DNA of 64,000 bases from Edwardsiella tarda ATCC 15947 = NBRC 105688 (GTDB lineage Bacteria > Pseudomonadota > Gammaproteobacteria > Enterobacterales > Enterobacteriaceae), in assembly GCF_003113495.2 (NCBI RefSeq), contig NZ_CP084506.1, positions 620,001-684,000 of the forward strand, given 5' to 3'. A model generated the notes under the pieces. It searched no databases. It saw only the letters and a program-made list of their open reading frames with translations, and was not told where the DNA came from. Positions 19,622 through 29,552 of the stretch are shown piece after piece. Numbering within the stretch: position 1 is the stretch's first letter; every line of letters starts with the position of its first letter. Made by a program: the position numbers and the translations under genes.

Positions 19622-19977
19622 AGAATTAATGGCACACGGCGCCGTGCAGGGTGACGAGATTACCATTATGCTTCATTCACCACGCGCCACGCCGTAGCCG
19701 AGGCGGCGTCCATCGCGCCGAGAGGGAGCGAGGGGAGAGGGTCGGTAAGGGCGGGGGAAGAGTCCGAAAGCGCGAGAATAAGGGGGATGTTGACGGCATC
19801 CCGATTTGACCTAGATGGGCTTTTTAGTGTCCAATTCATCCTCTTACGCTATAGGCTACCGCGCTAAGCGGTGAATACCCGTCGTTTTTGGCCGGTTTGG
19901 GCCGCGCGCGATTCGGCATTTTCGGGTATATCGAATGAATGATCTTTTTAAGAAAAGAATGCTGTCATGGGGGAATC
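19622..19977. other. Intergenic region pcm-nlpD with no gene
   Basis: This 356-base gap is longer than in E. coli. It holds a 12-base palindrome CACGGCGCCGTG at 19635-19646 and a strongly purine-rich plus strand from about 19728 to 19790. The nlpD promoter must lie here, but I cannot place it with confidence. I see no credible small gene. Confidence 0.5.
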
Positions 19978-20937
19978 ATGAGCACGGGAAGCCCAATGAT
20001 TAAGTGGCGCCGGGTGGCGATGTGTACGCTGGTTACCATGTGGCTGGCGGGGTGTAGCAGCAACGAGAATTCTGCGCCGATCAGCTCGGTCAATGGCTCA
20101 AGCGGCGGTGGCCGCATGCTCTCTTCGGGTGGCCATGTCCAGACCGATGCCAGTGGACATATTATTTATAACCGTAGTTATCAGTCGATTCCTAAGGGGA
20201 GCTATAACGGCGAAAGCTATACCGTTAAGCGTGGCGATACGCTGTTTTATATCGCCTGGATCACCGGCAACGATTTTCGCGATCTGGCCTCACGTAATAA
20301 TATTCAGGCGCCTTATAGCTTGAATGTTGGCCAGGTGATTCGCATTAACGGTAATGGTGGCGGCGGTGGTATGTTGGCGGCCAATAATAATATTGTTCCC
20401 AGTCAGCCAAGCAGCGCACAAATTCAATCGGCGAATATTGATTCTAAATCAGCCAGCGCGTATTCTGACTCTTCGGGTAAACAGAATGTAGGCAAGATGT
20501 TGCCTGCGGCCGGCGCAGCAAGCAGTGCGACGGCGGTTTCTGCATCGTCATCCAGCTCGGCGCCGGTAGGGACTTGGCGTTGGCCTGCTGACGGTAAGAT
20601 CATCGAAAACTTCTCGTCTGCCGAAGGGGGCAACAAGGGGATCGATATCGCGGGTTCGCGTGGGCAACCGGTGCTGGCCACCGCCAATGGGCGGGTGGTG
20701 TACGCCGGGAATGCGTTACGCGGCTACGGAAATCTGATCATCATTAAACACAATGATGACTACCTGAGCGCCTACGCCCATAACGACACCATGCTGGTCC
20801 GGGAGCAACAAGAGGTGAAGGCGGGTCAAAAAATTGCCACCATGGGCAGTACCGGTGCCAGCTCAGTAAGATTGCATTTTGAAATTCGTTACAAGGGAAA
20901 ATCCGTAAACCCGCTGCAATATCTGCCGCAGCGATAG
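19978..20937 (+). CDS. nlpD: Murein hydrolase activator NlpD (lipoprotein)
   Basis: The 319-residue outer-membrane lipoprotein activates the amidase AmiC at the septum. It has a signal peptide with the lipobox LAGC (cysteine near residue 28), a LysM domain ([17 protein letters not shown]...[17 protein letters not shown]) and a C-terminal LytM/M23 domain. The peptidase metal residues are degenerate (NKGIDIAG and LHFEIR instead of the HxGxD and HxH types), as expected for a non-catalytic activator. The ATG at 19978 follows GGGGGAA. It is shorter than the E. coli protein (379) because the low-complexity linker is reduced. The main rpoS promoter lies inside nlpD in E. coli. Confidence 0.93.
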   Translation: MSTGSPMIKWRRVAMCTLVTMWLAGCSSNENSAPISSVNGSSGGGRMLSSGGHVQTDASGHIIYNRSYQSIPKGSYNGESYTVKRGDTLFYIAWITGNDFRDLASRNNIQAPYSLNVGQVIRINGNGGGGGMLAANNNIVPSQPSSAQIQSANIDSKSASAYSDSSGKQNVGKMLPAAGAASSATAVSASSSSSAPVGTWRWPADGKIIENFSSAEGGNKGIDIAGSRGQPVLATANGRVVYAGNALRGYGNLIIIKHNDDYLSAYAHNDTMLVREQQEVKAGQKIATMGSTGASSVRLHFEIRYKGKSVNPLQYLPQR

Positions 20938-20988
20938 TTTGAGCAGGGTCGCTGTATCCTGCTCGCAAATCACGGGTAGGGTACAGCT

Positions 20989-21975
20989 ATGAGTCATACT
21001 ACGCTGAAAGCTAACGAATTACATGACGAAATCGAATTGGAGGATGGCGTTGAGGATGGTTTTGACGAGAAGGCTCTCGTTGACGAGTCCATGGAAAATG
21101 ACCTCGTCGATGATGAATTGCTGTCTCAGGCTATCTCGCAACGCGTCCTCGACGCGACGCAACTTTATCTTGGTGAAATCGGTTATGCACCGCTGCTGAC
21201 TGCCGAAGAAGAGGTTTTCTTCGCCCGCCGCGCTTTGCGTGGGGATGAGGCATCGCGTAAGCGTATGATCGAAAGTAACCTGCGTCTGGTGGTGAAAATC
21301 TCCCGGCGCTACAGTAATCGTGGTCTGGCATTGCTCGATCTGATCGAAGAGGGCAACCTGGGTTTGATCCGGGCGGTGGAGAAGTTCGACCCCGAGCGCG
21401 GTTTCCGTTTTTCTACCTATGCCACCTGGTGGATCCGTCAGACTATCGAACGGGCCATTATGAACCAGACCCGCACCATTCGCCTCCCTATCCATATTGT
21501 CAAAGAGCTGAACGTCTATCTGCGTACCGCGCGCGAACTGTCACATAAGCTGGATCATGAGCCGAGTGCAGAGGAGATCGCCGAGCAGCTGGAGAAGCCG
21601 GTGCATGATGTCAGTCGCATGCTGCGTCTTAACGAGCGTATCACCTCGGTCGATACCCCGTTGGGTGGCGATTCGGAGAAGGCGCTGCTGGATATTCTGA
21701 CCGATGAGAATGAGAGCGGTCCGGAGGACTGCACCCAGAACGATGATATGAAGCAGAGTATCGTCAAATGGTTGTTCGAATTGAACGCCAAGCAGCGTGA
21801 GGTGTTGGCGCGTCGTTTCGGCCTGTTGGGCTACGAGGCGGCCACCTTGGAGGATGTCGGTCGGGAGATCGGTCTGACGCGCGAGCGGGTGAGGCAAATC
21901 CAAGTGGAGGGGTTGCGGCGCCTGCGTGAGATCTTGCAGGGACAGGGGCTGAGTATTGAGGCGCTGTTCCGTTAA
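20989..21975 (+). CDS. rpoS: Stationary-phase and stress sigma factor RpoS
   Basis: The 328-residue sigma-38 directs the general stress response. After an acidic, divergent N-terminus ([22 protein letters not shown]) the conserved regions follow: 1.2 (QLYLGEIGY), 2 ([44 protein letters not shown]), 3 and 4 ([28 protein letters not shown]). It ends ALFR, one residue shorter than E. coli. It lies 51 bases after nlpD. It is the likely controller of the acid genes nearby, by analogy with E. coli. Confidence 0.97.
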   Translation: MSHTTLKANELHDEIELEDGVEDGFDEKALVDESMENDLVDDELLSQAISQRVLDATQLYLGEIGYAPLLTAEEEVFFARRALRGDEASRKRMIESNLRLVVKISRRYSNRGLALLDLIEEGNLGLIRAVEKFDPERGFRFSTYATWWIRQTIERAIMNQTRTIRLPIHIVKELNVYLRTARELSHKLDHEPSAEEIAEQLEKPVHDVSRMLRLNERITSVDTPLGGDSEKALLDILTDENESGPEDCTQNDDMKQSIVKWLFELNAKQREVLARRFGLLGYEAATLEDVGREIGLTRERVRQIQVEGLRRLREILQGQGLSIEALFR

Positions 21976-21993
21976 CTCCGGGATGTGCGCTAA

Positions 21994-22028
21994 GAAAAAA
22001 CGGTGAAGCTAGGGCTTCACCGTTTTTT
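21994..22028. terminator. Bidirectional terminator between rpoS and mutS
   Basis: CGGTGAAGC (22001-22009) and GCTTCACCG (22014-22022) form a nine-pair stem with a TAGG loop, flanked by A6 on the left and T7 on the right. It can end both rightward rpoS and leftward mutS transcripts. Confidence 0.9.
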
Positions 22029-22061
22029 TATGTCGAGACTGTGTGGCCGTATCAGGCGGGC

Positions 22062-24620
22062 TTACAGCATCCCCTTGAGACGATACAACCAATCCAAGGC
22101 CTGACGCGGGGTCAGGCTATCGGGATCGAGCGTCGTCAGTGCCTCCAGCGCCGGGCTCGGTTCGACCTCGGCCAGTAACGGCAGTTGGGCGCGCTCCGCC
22201 TGACTGTGGCTACCCTGCTGTGATAAGAGCTCCAGCTCTCGCAGCTTCTGGCGCGCCCGCTTGATGACATCGCGTGGAACCCCCGCCAGTGCCGCGACGG
22301 CCAGGCCATAACTCTTACTGGCCGCGCCCTCTTGCACGCTGTGCATAAAGGCGATGGTATCGCCGTGCTCCAGGGCGTCGAGGTGTACGTTGTACACCCC
22401 TTCTAACTGCTCCGGCAGGGTGGTCAGCTCGAAGTAGTGCGTGGCGAACAGGGTCATCGCCTTGATGCGACTCGCCAGACTCTCGGCACAGGCCCAGGCC
22501 AGGGAGAGGCCATCGTAGGTAGAGGTGCCACGGCCGATCTCGTCCATCAGCACCAGACTATGCTCGGTGGCGTTATGCAGGATGTTGGCGGTCTCGGTCA
22601 TCTCTACCATGAAGGTGGAGCGGCCGGAGGCGAGATCGTCGGCGGCGCCGACGCGGGTGAAGATGCGATCGACCGGGCCGATGACGGCGCGTTCGGCGGG
22701 GACGAAGCTGCCGATATGGGCCAACAACACGATCAATGCCGTTTGACGCATGTAGGTGCTCTTACCGCCCATGTTCGGGCCGGTGATGACCAGCATGCGG
22801 CGCGCCGGTGAGAGATGCAGCGGGTTGGCGATAAACGGCTCTTTCAGCACTCGCTCGACCACCGGATGACGCCCCTCATCGATGCGAATGCCGCTGCGCT
22901 CGACCAGTTCCGGTCGCACGTAGGTGAAGCGTTCGGCGCGCTCGGCCAGGCTGCTGAGCACATCTAATTCGGCCAGCGCGGCCGCGCTCTGCTGCAACTC
23001 GGCCAGGTGCGGCAGCAGCAGATCGAACAGCTCGTCATACAGCTGTTTCTCCAGTGCCAGCGCTTTCCCCTTGGAGGTGAGTACCTTGTCCTCATACTCC
23101 TTCAGCTCGGGGATGATGTAGCGCTCGGCATTTTTCAGCGTCTGGCGGCGCACATAGTGGATCGGTACCAGATGGCTCTGGCCACGGCTGACCTGGATGT
23201 AGTAGCCATGGACCGCATTAAAGCCGACCTTGAGGGTGTCTAGGCCGAGCTTCTCGCGTTCGCGGATTTCCAGCCGATCGAGGTAGTCGCTGGCGCCCTC
23301 CGCCAGAGCACGCCACTCATCCAGCTCGGCATGGTAGCCGCTGGCGATCACGCCCCCATCGCGTACCAGCACCGGCGGCGTCTCGACCAGCGCCCGTTCT
23401 AACAGTTCGCACAGGGCGTCGAAGCGCCCCGCCTGATGCGCCAGCGGCGCCAGCGCCGAGCCACCCTGTTCAGCGAGTAGGGTTTGCACTGCGGGCAACT
23501 GTTGGAAGGCGAGGCGCATGCGCGCCAGATCGCGTGGCCGTGCGCTGCGCAGCGCCAGGCGCGCCAGAATCCGCTCCAGATCGCCGACTTGGCGGAGCAG
23601 GGGCTGCAGATCCGCCACGATGGGCTGTAGTGCCGCGATGGCGTCCTGTCGCTGCTGCAGGACCTGCCGATCGCGGATCGGCATATGCAGCCAGCGTTTC
23701 AGCATACGGCTGCCCATCGCGGTGACGCTGGCGTCCAATACCGCCGCCAGGGTGTTCTCCTGGCCGCCCGCCAGGTTTTGCGTCAGTTCCAGGTTACGCC
23801 GGGTTGCGGCATCCATGATGATGCCATCCTGTTGGCGCTCCATGGTGATGGCGCGGATGTGGGGCAGCATGGTGCGCTGGGTATCCTTGGCGTACTGTAA
23901 CAGGCAGCCGGCGGCGCGTAGCGCCAGTGGGGCCAGCTCCACGCCGAAACCGCTTAAGTCGCGGGTGCCAAACTGTAGCGTGAGCTGTTGGCGAGCGGTC
24001 TCTAGTTCAAACTCCCACATCGGTCGGCGGCGTAGGCCGCGACGCTGTTCGATCAGCGCCATGGCGGCAAACTCCTCCGGATAGAGCAGTTCGGCCGGAT
24101 TGGTGCGCTGCAGCTCGGCGGCCATGCTCTCGGCATCCTGTGGCTCGGCGGCACGGAAGCGACCAGAGCTGATATCCAATGTGGCGTAACCGAAGCCGTT
24201 GGCAGACTGCCAGATCGCGGCTAGCAGGTTATCCTGACGTTCGTTGAGCAGGGCCTCGTCGCTGACGGTACCGGGGGTGACGATGCGCACCACCTTGCGC
24301 TCGACCGGTCCCTTGCTGGTGGCCGGATCGCCGATCTGTTCGCAGATGGCGGCCGACTCACCCAGTTGCACCAGCTTGGCGAGATAGTTTTCCACCGCAT
24401 GATAGGGCACCCCGGCCATGGGGATCGGCTCTCCGGCCGAGGCCCCGCGCTTGGTCAGCGAGATATCCAGCAGTTGAGACGCACGGCGGGCATCGTCATA
24501 GAACAGTTCGTAGAAGTCCCCCATCCGATAGAACAGCAGGATGTCCGGGTGCTGCGCCTTGAGGCGGAGATACTGCTGCATCATCGGGGTGTGGGCGTCA
24601 AAGTTGTCCGTGGTGGTCAT
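22062..24620 (-). CDS. mutS: DNA mismatch recognition protein MutS
   Basis: The 852-residue ATPase (853 in E. coli) recognises mispairs. The N-terminal mismatch domain shows [16 protein letters not shown] with the wedge Phe-X-Glu (near 36-38). The C-terminal ABC-type ATPase has the P-loop GPNMGGKST near residue 615, [12 protein letters not shown] and [11 protein letters not shown]. It converges on rpoS from the other strand. In E. coli the rpoS-mutS interval contains extra genes; here they are adjacent. Confidence 0.97.
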   Translation of the reverse strand: MTTTDNFDAHTPMMQQYLRLKAQHPDILLFYRMGDFYELFYDDARRASQLLDISLTKRGASAGEPIPMAGVPYHAVENYLAKLVQLGESAAICEQIGDPATSKGPVERKVVRIVTPGTVSDEALLNERQDNLLAAIWQSANGFGYATLDISSGRFRAAEPQDAESMAAELQRTNPAELLYPEEFAAMALIEQRRGLRRRPMWEFELETARQQLTLQFGTRDLSGFGVELAPLALRAAGCLLQYAKDTQRTMLPHIRAITMERQQDGIIMDAATRRNLELTQNLAGGQENTLAAVLDASVTAMGSRMLKRWLHMPIRDRQVLQQRQDAIAALQPIVADLQPLLRQVGDLERILARLALRSARPRDLARMRLAFQQLPAVQTLLAEQGGSALAPLAHQAGRFDALCELLERALVETPPVLVRDGGVIASGYHAELDEWRALAEGASDYLDRLEIREREKLGLDTLKVGFNAVHGYYIQVSRGQSHLVPIHYVRRQTLKNAERYIIPELKEYEDKVLTSKGKALALEKQLYDELFDLLLPHLAELQQSAAALAELDVLSSLAERAERFTYVRPELVERSGIRIDEGRHPVVERVLKEPFIANPLHLSPARRMLVITGPNMGGKSTYMRQTALIVLLAHIGSFVPAERAVIGPVDRIFTRVGAADDLASGRSTFMVEMTETANILHNATEHSLVLMDEIGRGTSTYDGLSLAWACAESLASRIKAMTLFATHYFELTTLPEQLEGVYNVHLDALEHGDTIAFMHSVQEGAASKSYGLAVAALAGVPRDVIKRARQKLRELELLSQQGSHSQAERAQLPLLAEVEPSPALEALTTLDPDSLTPRQALDWLYRLKGML

Positions 24621-24787
24621 GAGTCTGCGTTATCCGTGTGATTGATGCCGGCCTGGGGTAGTGGGCGCGGAAAGCTTGCCGCCGCGCTCGGATGCTAGGG
24701 CCGGAAACCGTTAGCACAGCATGATAACCAACTCTGCCGGACGGGGAAACCGCACCAGCGGATACGCGGTGCGATTTCGCCGTGGTT

Positions 24788-25444
24788 TCAGGGTAAGGGG
24801 GTGCGGCGTCGCTTGATGGCGAAGGTGGGCGACTGCAGTAGCGAGGCGGAGAGTTGCAGCCATTCTCGGGTTCGCGTCAGCCCTAGCTTATGCAGCGCGG
24901 TACGGCGTTGGGTATAGAGACACTTGACGCTGACGCCGCATTGTTCGGCCATCTGTGCGAGGGGAACGCCCTGTGCGCTCCATTTTAAGACCCGCAACTC
25001 GCGCTCGGTCAGGTAGGGGCGCACTGTCGCCGTTAGCCTCTCGGGCGAAGCGTCGAGCCAGCAGGCGAGTTGAAATAGCCAGCGTGACAGGTCGCGCGAA
25101 TCATAGAGGACGGCATCGAAGCCGAGCGCACAGAGCACGCTGGCTAACCCGGCGTGTTGCGGCTCGACGATGGCGAGGGCCGGGAGTTTGTCGGCGTGGC
25201 GCCGTGTCAGCCGTGCCATCTGTTGGCTGAGCTCCGCCAGACGCTGACTATTGAGTTGGCCGGGGCAGACGATGAGGCGACCGTTCAGCGCAGGATGAGT
25301 GAGCAAGGGGGTGAGTGAGGGGAAACATTGGGTCTCGAGATGGGGCGTGAGTAAGGCGGCCAGCCCGGTGGCAAAGAGTGGGTTCGGGGTGACGATATAG
25401 ACGCGCTGCCTCGATGGGGATGGGGGAAGGGGAACGCTGTGCAT
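24788..25444 (-). CDS. LuxR/FixJ-family transcriptional regulator
   Basis: The 218-residue protein ends in a LuxR-type helix-turn-helix (about residues 146-192: LTERELRVLKWSAQGVPLAQ, then VSVKCLYTQRRTALHKLGL). The N-terminal 140 residues resemble a receiver-like fold (VYIVTPNPLFATGLAALL, LPALAIVE) but I see no clear phospho-acceptor aspartate, so it may not be phosphorylated. This layout recalls the RcsB/BglJ/GadE-like group of partners. It is read leftward, next to hdeB, at the edge of the acid island, which suggests but does not prove that it regulates the acid genes. Confidence 0.8.
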   Translation of the reverse strand: MHSVPLPPSPSRQRVYIVTPNPLFATGLAALLTPHLETQCFPSLTPLLTHPALNGRLIVCPGQLNSQRLAELSQQMARLTRRHADKLPALAIVEPQHAGLASVLCALGFDAVLYDSRDLSRWLFQLACWLDASPERLTATVRPYLTERELRVLKWSAQGVPLAQMAEQCGVSVKCLYTQRRTALHKLGLTRTREWLQLSASLLQSPTFAIKRRRTPLP

Positions 25445-25527
25445 AACGCCTCCAGGGTGTGCGACAAGAGCCCATTAAGTGTAGGCGTTGTCGGCACGCT
25501 GTCCATTTCGGCGGCGGCGCGTGGAAC

Positions 25528-25557
25528 CGTGCCTGGCATCGTGTGACGTCAGGCACG
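25528..25557 (-). terminator. Hairpin after hdeB
   Basis: CGTGCCTG at 25528-25535 pairs with CAGGCACG at 25550-25557. It stands ten bases after the hdeB stop codon. There is no T-run, so it may act as an attenuating or stabilising stem rather than a simple terminator. Confidence 0.35.
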
Positions 25558-25566
25558 ATGGGACGA

Positions 25567-25899
25567 TCAGTGTGCGGTCTTGACGGCGGATTTCATGGCG
25601 TCTTTCAGATCGCGGAGTTTTTGCTGCGGATGCTGTTTACAGCTCTCCAGGACCTTCGGCACCGAGAAGGTTTCGACCTCGCTCCAGTCAACGTAATCGC
25701 CGCCACGGTAGTCGGTATCTTTGTTGAGCAGCCAGAACGCTACAGGCGTCATCGCCTTGGGATTGAGGTTGATGAACTCCTTGCAGGTCATCTGTTGCGG
25801 GGTGGTGTCTGTCGCCGCGTGTGCGAGATTGACGGTAGCGCATGCTAGGGCGGCGAATAGGGTGACGCGTGTCATCTTCAGTATGCTCATTATGGTCAT
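25567..25899 (-). CDS. hdeB: Periplasmic acid-stress chaperone HdeB
   Basis: The 110-residue protein has a signal peptide (cleavage probably after NLAHA) and a mature domain with two cysteines (MTCKEFINLNPKAMTPVAFW and ESCKQ), as in HdeA/HdeB. The LNPKAMTPVA segment is nearly identical to E. coli HdeB. It keeps periplasmic proteins from aggregating at low pH. Possible starts are 25899, 25890 and 25875; the first and second have GAGG at two and eleven bases, neither ideal. A separate hdeA is not seen. Confidence 0.88.
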   Translation of the reverse strand: MTIMSILKMTRVTLFAALACATVNLAHAATDTTPQQMTCKEFINLNPKAMTPVAFWLLNKDTDYRGGDYVDWSEVETFSVPKVLESCKQHPQQKLRDLKDAMKSAVKTAH

Positions 25900-26290
25900 A
25901 GCCTCATTTCAGCGAGAATAACGGAACGGCCTAATTATATTATAAATATTATTTTTCATCTGAATGAATGCTGTTTTTGTCTGCTTTGTAGAGGGGCCAT
26001 CGCCCGCCCGTCACGGGCGCATGGCGCGGGCTGACGCGGATTATCCGACGCCATCATGGGAAGCCCGCCACGATCAATTCGTCATTCCTATCCTATTGAT
26101 AGGCGATATCTCGCGATAATCGTCTGAATCATCTCGCTTTCGCGCCGATAGTGTCAGGGTGGATAACGATCCAGGGAGACGTCGGGCCGATGGGCTGGCT
26201 CGGTGGTGATAGCGTTGCGCGAGTCAACGAAGGGAGTGCGAAAACACGATTTTGCCGCCGGAGTGGCGGCGTTTTACTTGAGGGAAGGTC
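25900..26290. other. Intergenic region hdeB-chemoreceptor
   Basis: This 391-base divergent gap contains AT-rich DNA beside hdeB with TATAAT-like segments on the minus strand. It also has a hairpin CCTATC (26087-26092)/GATAGG (26098-26103). GCCGATAG at 26144-26151 resembles the -10 element of flagellar sigma-28 promoters and could drive the chemoreceptor, but the -35 match is poor. No gene is visible. Confidence 0.4.
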
Positions 26291-27868
26291 ATGTTGGCGG
26301 CAGTACGCGATTATCTTCAGCGGGTCTCCATCGGCGGCAGGATTGTTATCTGTTTTGCGCTGGTGTTGGTACTGGTCTTAGTGTTAGTGGGCGTTAGCGT
26401 CTGGCAAGTTGAGAAAATAAATAGTTCGTTAGAGCAAATCAATGACGTTAACAATGTAAAACAGCAGCTGGCCGTCGACTTGCGCGGTAGCGTGCACGAT
26501 CGCGCGATCGCGCTGCGTGATGTGCTCTTGGTGGATAGCGCGGCGTTGCCCGCTGTCGTGCGCGATATCGAGCGCTTAGGCGGCGATTATCAGCGCGCCT
26601 GGCAGCATTTGGAGCAGTTGCGTGCCGGGCAAGTGGGGTTAAGCGCCCAGGAGCAGACGTTGTTGCACCAGCTGGCGACGACGGAGTCACAGACCTTGCC
26701 GTTGATGCGGCAGATCATCGCCCTGCGTGAGGCGGGGCAGAGCGGGGCGGCGGCACAACTCCTGTTGCAACAAGCGGGCCCTCACTTTGTGACCTGGCTT
26801 AAGCAGATCAACGCCTTTATCAGCGTCGAGGAGGGCTACAGTAACGCCCAGACGCAACTGGCGCGCGGTGTCTCCGAGCACTTCCGCTTCCTGATGCTGA
26901 TCTTGGCCGGACTGGCGGCGGCCACGGTCGTGTGGATCGCTCGCTCCATCCGGCGCACGATTCGTGTGACCCTGGGAGCGGAACCGGTGGCGTTGCGGCG
27001 CCTGATCAATGCCATTGCGCAGGGTGACTTGCAGTACCGCCTGGCGCAATCGGCGGCGCCGGGCAGTATTCTGGCGACGACACAGGCGATGCAGAGTGCC
27101 TTGACTCACCTGTTGGGGCAGGTAAAAAACTCAGAGCAGCAGTTGGCTGGCGTTAGCCAAGGGCTGACCAGCGGTAGTGGCGAGCTGGCCGCGCGCAGTG
27201 ATAGTCAATCCTCTTCGATTCAACAGACGGCGGCGGCGATCGCGCAGTTTGCCGCGGCGGTGAAGCGTAACTCGGAGAATGCCGCTCAGGCGGATAGCCT
27301 AGTGGCCGATGCCGGCGAGCAGGTGTCTGAGGGCAGTCGCGTGATCCATGATGTGGTGGCTGATATGGAGTTGATTATTAAGGATTCTGCGGAGATTTCC
27401 GACATTACGCAGATCATCGAGTCTATCGCGTTTCAAACGAATATTTTGGCGCTGAATGCGGCGGTCGAGGCGGCGCGGGCCGGGAGTCAGGGGCGCGGGT
27501 TTGCGGTGGTCGCCTCCGAGGTCCGGGCCTTGGCGCAACGTTCTTCGCTGGCGGCTCGCGATATCGGCCAATTGCTGGCGAAATCGGTCCAACGGGTACG
27601 TCGTAATGCCGACTCGGTCGATAGTGCGGCCAGTTGCATGGCGCGGATCGATGCGGCGATGTTGCAGGTGAAACAGGCGGTGAATCTGATCAGTGCCGAC
27701 TCCGCCGAGCAGGCGGGGACGGTTGATGGCGTGGTCAGCGCCGTGGCCTTTATGGATGAGAGTATTCGCCAGAATGCCGCGCTCTCCGAACAGCTGGCCG
27801 GCGATGCCCGTGCGCTGGAGGGACACGCTCAGGAGCTGCATGGCAGTATCGATCGTTTCCGGATCTAA
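26291..27868 (+). CDS. Methyl-accepting chemotaxis protein
   Basis: The 525-residue receptor has a first membrane helix at about 16-37 and a periplasmic four-helix-bundle sensor of about 160 residues with many Gln and Leu heptads. A second helix follows at about 199-218, then HAMP and a cytoplasmic signalling coiled coil. The kinase-contact hairpin [20 protein letters not shown] at about 377-396 and [18 protein letters not shown] are diagnostic. It ends RFRI without the NWETF-type pentapeptide that tethers CheR/CheB, so it is likely a minor receptor depending on others for adaptation. Its ligand is unknown. It sits between hdeB and gadB. Confidence 0.92.
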   Translation: MLAAVRDYLQRVSIGGRIVICFALVLVLVLVLVGVSVWQVEKINSSLEQINDVNNVKQQLAVDLRGSVHDRAIALRDVLLVDSAALPAVVRDIERLGGDYQRAWQHLEQLRAGQVGLSAQEQTLLHQLATTESQTLPLMRQIIALREAGQSGAAAQLLLQQAGPHFVTWLKQINAFISVEEGYSNAQTQLARGVSEHFRFLMLILAGLAAATVVWIARSIRRTIRVTLGAEPVALRRLINAIAQGDLQYRLAQSAAPGSILATTQAMQSALTHLLGQVKNSEQQLAGVSQGLTSGSGELAARSDSQSSSIQQTAAAIAQFAAAVKRNSENAAQADSLVADAGEQVSEGSRVIHDVVADMELIIKDSAEISDITQIIESIAFQTNILALNAAVEAARAGSQGRGFAVVASEVRALAQRSSLAARDIGQLLAKSVQRVRRNADSVDSAASCMARIDAAMLQVKQAVNLISADSAEQAGTVDGVVSAVAFMDESIRQNAALSEQLAGDARALEGHAQELHGSIDRFRI

Positions 27869-28120
27869 TACTCCACTGGAGCGCCCCTTGCGGGCGCTCA
27901 CATTAGCCCCTTCTCGCCGATATTTTTTTATTCCTTACTTTCTCATTGCTTAGCGTTATTTATTTAATCCTTATCCTAATCTTTCTATAAATAATCACTC
28001 TCAATAATTTGCCTGTTCACCTATTTTGGCGATCACTTAAAGGGCATAGGACGACGTGTGGCGATCGCGCTTCACCCTTCGGTATCTGTCGTCAACGATT
28101 GGCTTGTTGGGAGAGAGAGA

Positions 28121-29515
28121 ATGAAAAAAGGTCATGATATTCATGGGGAGTATTTGGATTCTCGTTTTGGCTCGGAAGCGATCCGTACGGCGGCGGAGGC
28201 TCATCAATTTCCTCAGGGGGAGATGCGTGAGGATATCGCCTTCCAGGTGATCAACGATGAGCTGTTTTTAGACGGAAACGCCCGGCAAAATTTGGCGACC
28301 TTTTGCCAGACCTGGGATGACGATTATGTGCATCGTCTGATGGATATTTCGATCAATAAGAACTGGATCGACAAAGAGGAGTATCCACAATCGGCGGCCA
28401 TCGATCTGCGCTGCGTTAACATGGTCGCCGATCTGTGGCACGCGCCACGCCCTGCTAACGGTCAGGCGACTGGCACCAATACCATCGGCTCCTCCGAGGC
28501 CTGCATGTTGGGGGGAATGGCGATGAAGTGGCGCTGGCGCGCCAAGCGTCTGGCTCAGGGTAAGCCGGTGGATAAGCCGAATCTGGTGTGTGGCCCGGTG
28601 CAGGTCTGCTGGCATAAGTTCGCCCGTTACTGGGATGTCGAGTTACGTGAAATCCCGATGGCGCCCGGCAAATTGTTCATGGATGCGGAGCGGATGATCG
28701 CCGCCTGCGACGAGAACACCATCGGCGTGGTGCCGACCTTCGGCGTCACCTATACCGGCAACTATGAGATGCCCGATGCGTTGCATCAGGCGTTAGATGA
28801 TCTGCAGGCGCGTACCGGCCTGGATATCGATATGCATATCGACGCCGCCAGCGGTGGCTTCTTGGCACCATTCTGTGCGCCTGACATCGTCTGGGACTTC
28901 CGTCTGCCACGCGTCAAATCCATAAGCGCCTCTGGGCATAAGTTCGGTCTGGCACCGTTGGGCTGCGGTTGGGTGGTCTGGCGCGACGCCGCCGCGCTGC
29001 CGGACGATCTGGTGTTCAAGGTGGATTACCTCGGCGGCCAGGTCGGCACCTTCGCGATCAACTTCTCCCGCCCGGCAGGCCAAGTCATCGCCCAGTACTA
29101 TGAGTTCCTGCGTCTGGGACGAGAGGGGTATACCAAGGTCCACACGGCGAGCTACCAGGTGGCGCAGTTCCTGGCGGCGGAGATCGCCAAGCTCGGGCCC
29201 TATGAGTTCATCTGCAGCGGCGATCCGCAACAGGGGATCCCGGCGGTCTGTTTCCGCATCCCGGCGGGTAAGGAGCTGGGCTATAGCTTGTATGACCTCT
29301 CCGAACGTCTACGCCTGCGTGGCTGGCAGGTGCCAGCTTTCGCGTTGAATGGTGAGCTGTCCGACGTGGTGGTGATGCGCATCATGTGCCGGCGTGGTTT
29401 CGAGATGGACTTCGCCCAACTGTTGATGGACGACTTCCGCGCGGCGTTGGCTTACCTCAAGGCGCACCCGGCGGTGGCGCATGTCGCGCATCAGAATAGC
29501 TTCAAGCATTCCTGA
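28121..29515 (+). CDS. gadB: Glutamate decarboxylase (GadA/GadB)
   Basis: The 464-residue PLP enzyme converts glutamate to GABA, consuming a cytoplasmic proton. It follows E. coli GadB closely: [52 protein letters not shown] and the PLP lysine in [15 protein letters not shown]. It retains the C-terminal QNSFKHS, whose histidine closes the active site at neutral pH. I chose the ATG at 28121, after GGGAGAGAGAGA; the upstream extension has no homology. The 252-base leader region is AT-rich. gadC follows after 37 bases. Confidence 0.96.
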   Translation: MKKGHDIHGEYLDSRFGSEAIRTAAEAHQFPQGEMREDIAFQVINDELFLDGNARQNLATFCQTWDDDYVHRLMDISINKNWIDKEEYPQSAAIDLRCVNMVADLWHAPRPANGQATGTNTIGSSEACMLGGMAMKWRWRAKRLAQGKPVDKPNLVCGPVQVCWHKFARYWDVELREIPMAPGKLFMDAERMIAACDENTIGVVPTFGVTYTGNYEMPDALHQALDDLQARTGLDIDMHIDAASGGFLAPFCAPDIVWDFRLPRVKSISASGHKFGLAPLGCGWVVWRDAAALPDDLVFKVDYLGGQVGTFAINFSRPAGQVIAQYYEFLRLGREGYTKVHTASYQVAQFLAAEIAKLGPYEFICSGDPQQGIPAVCFRIPAGKELGYSLYDLSERLRLRGWQVPAFALNGELSDVVVMRIMCRRGFEMDFAQLLMDDFRAALAYLKAHPAVAHVAHQNSFKHS

Positions 29516-29552
29516 ACCGAACCGTCCACCCTTGGCGTAAGGAGTGACTATC

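Noticed and set aside
27973..27979. GadE box upstream of gadB
   Set aside because: Only the first seven bases (TTAGGAT, minus strand) match; the rest of the 20-base box agrees at few positions and orientation is unusual.
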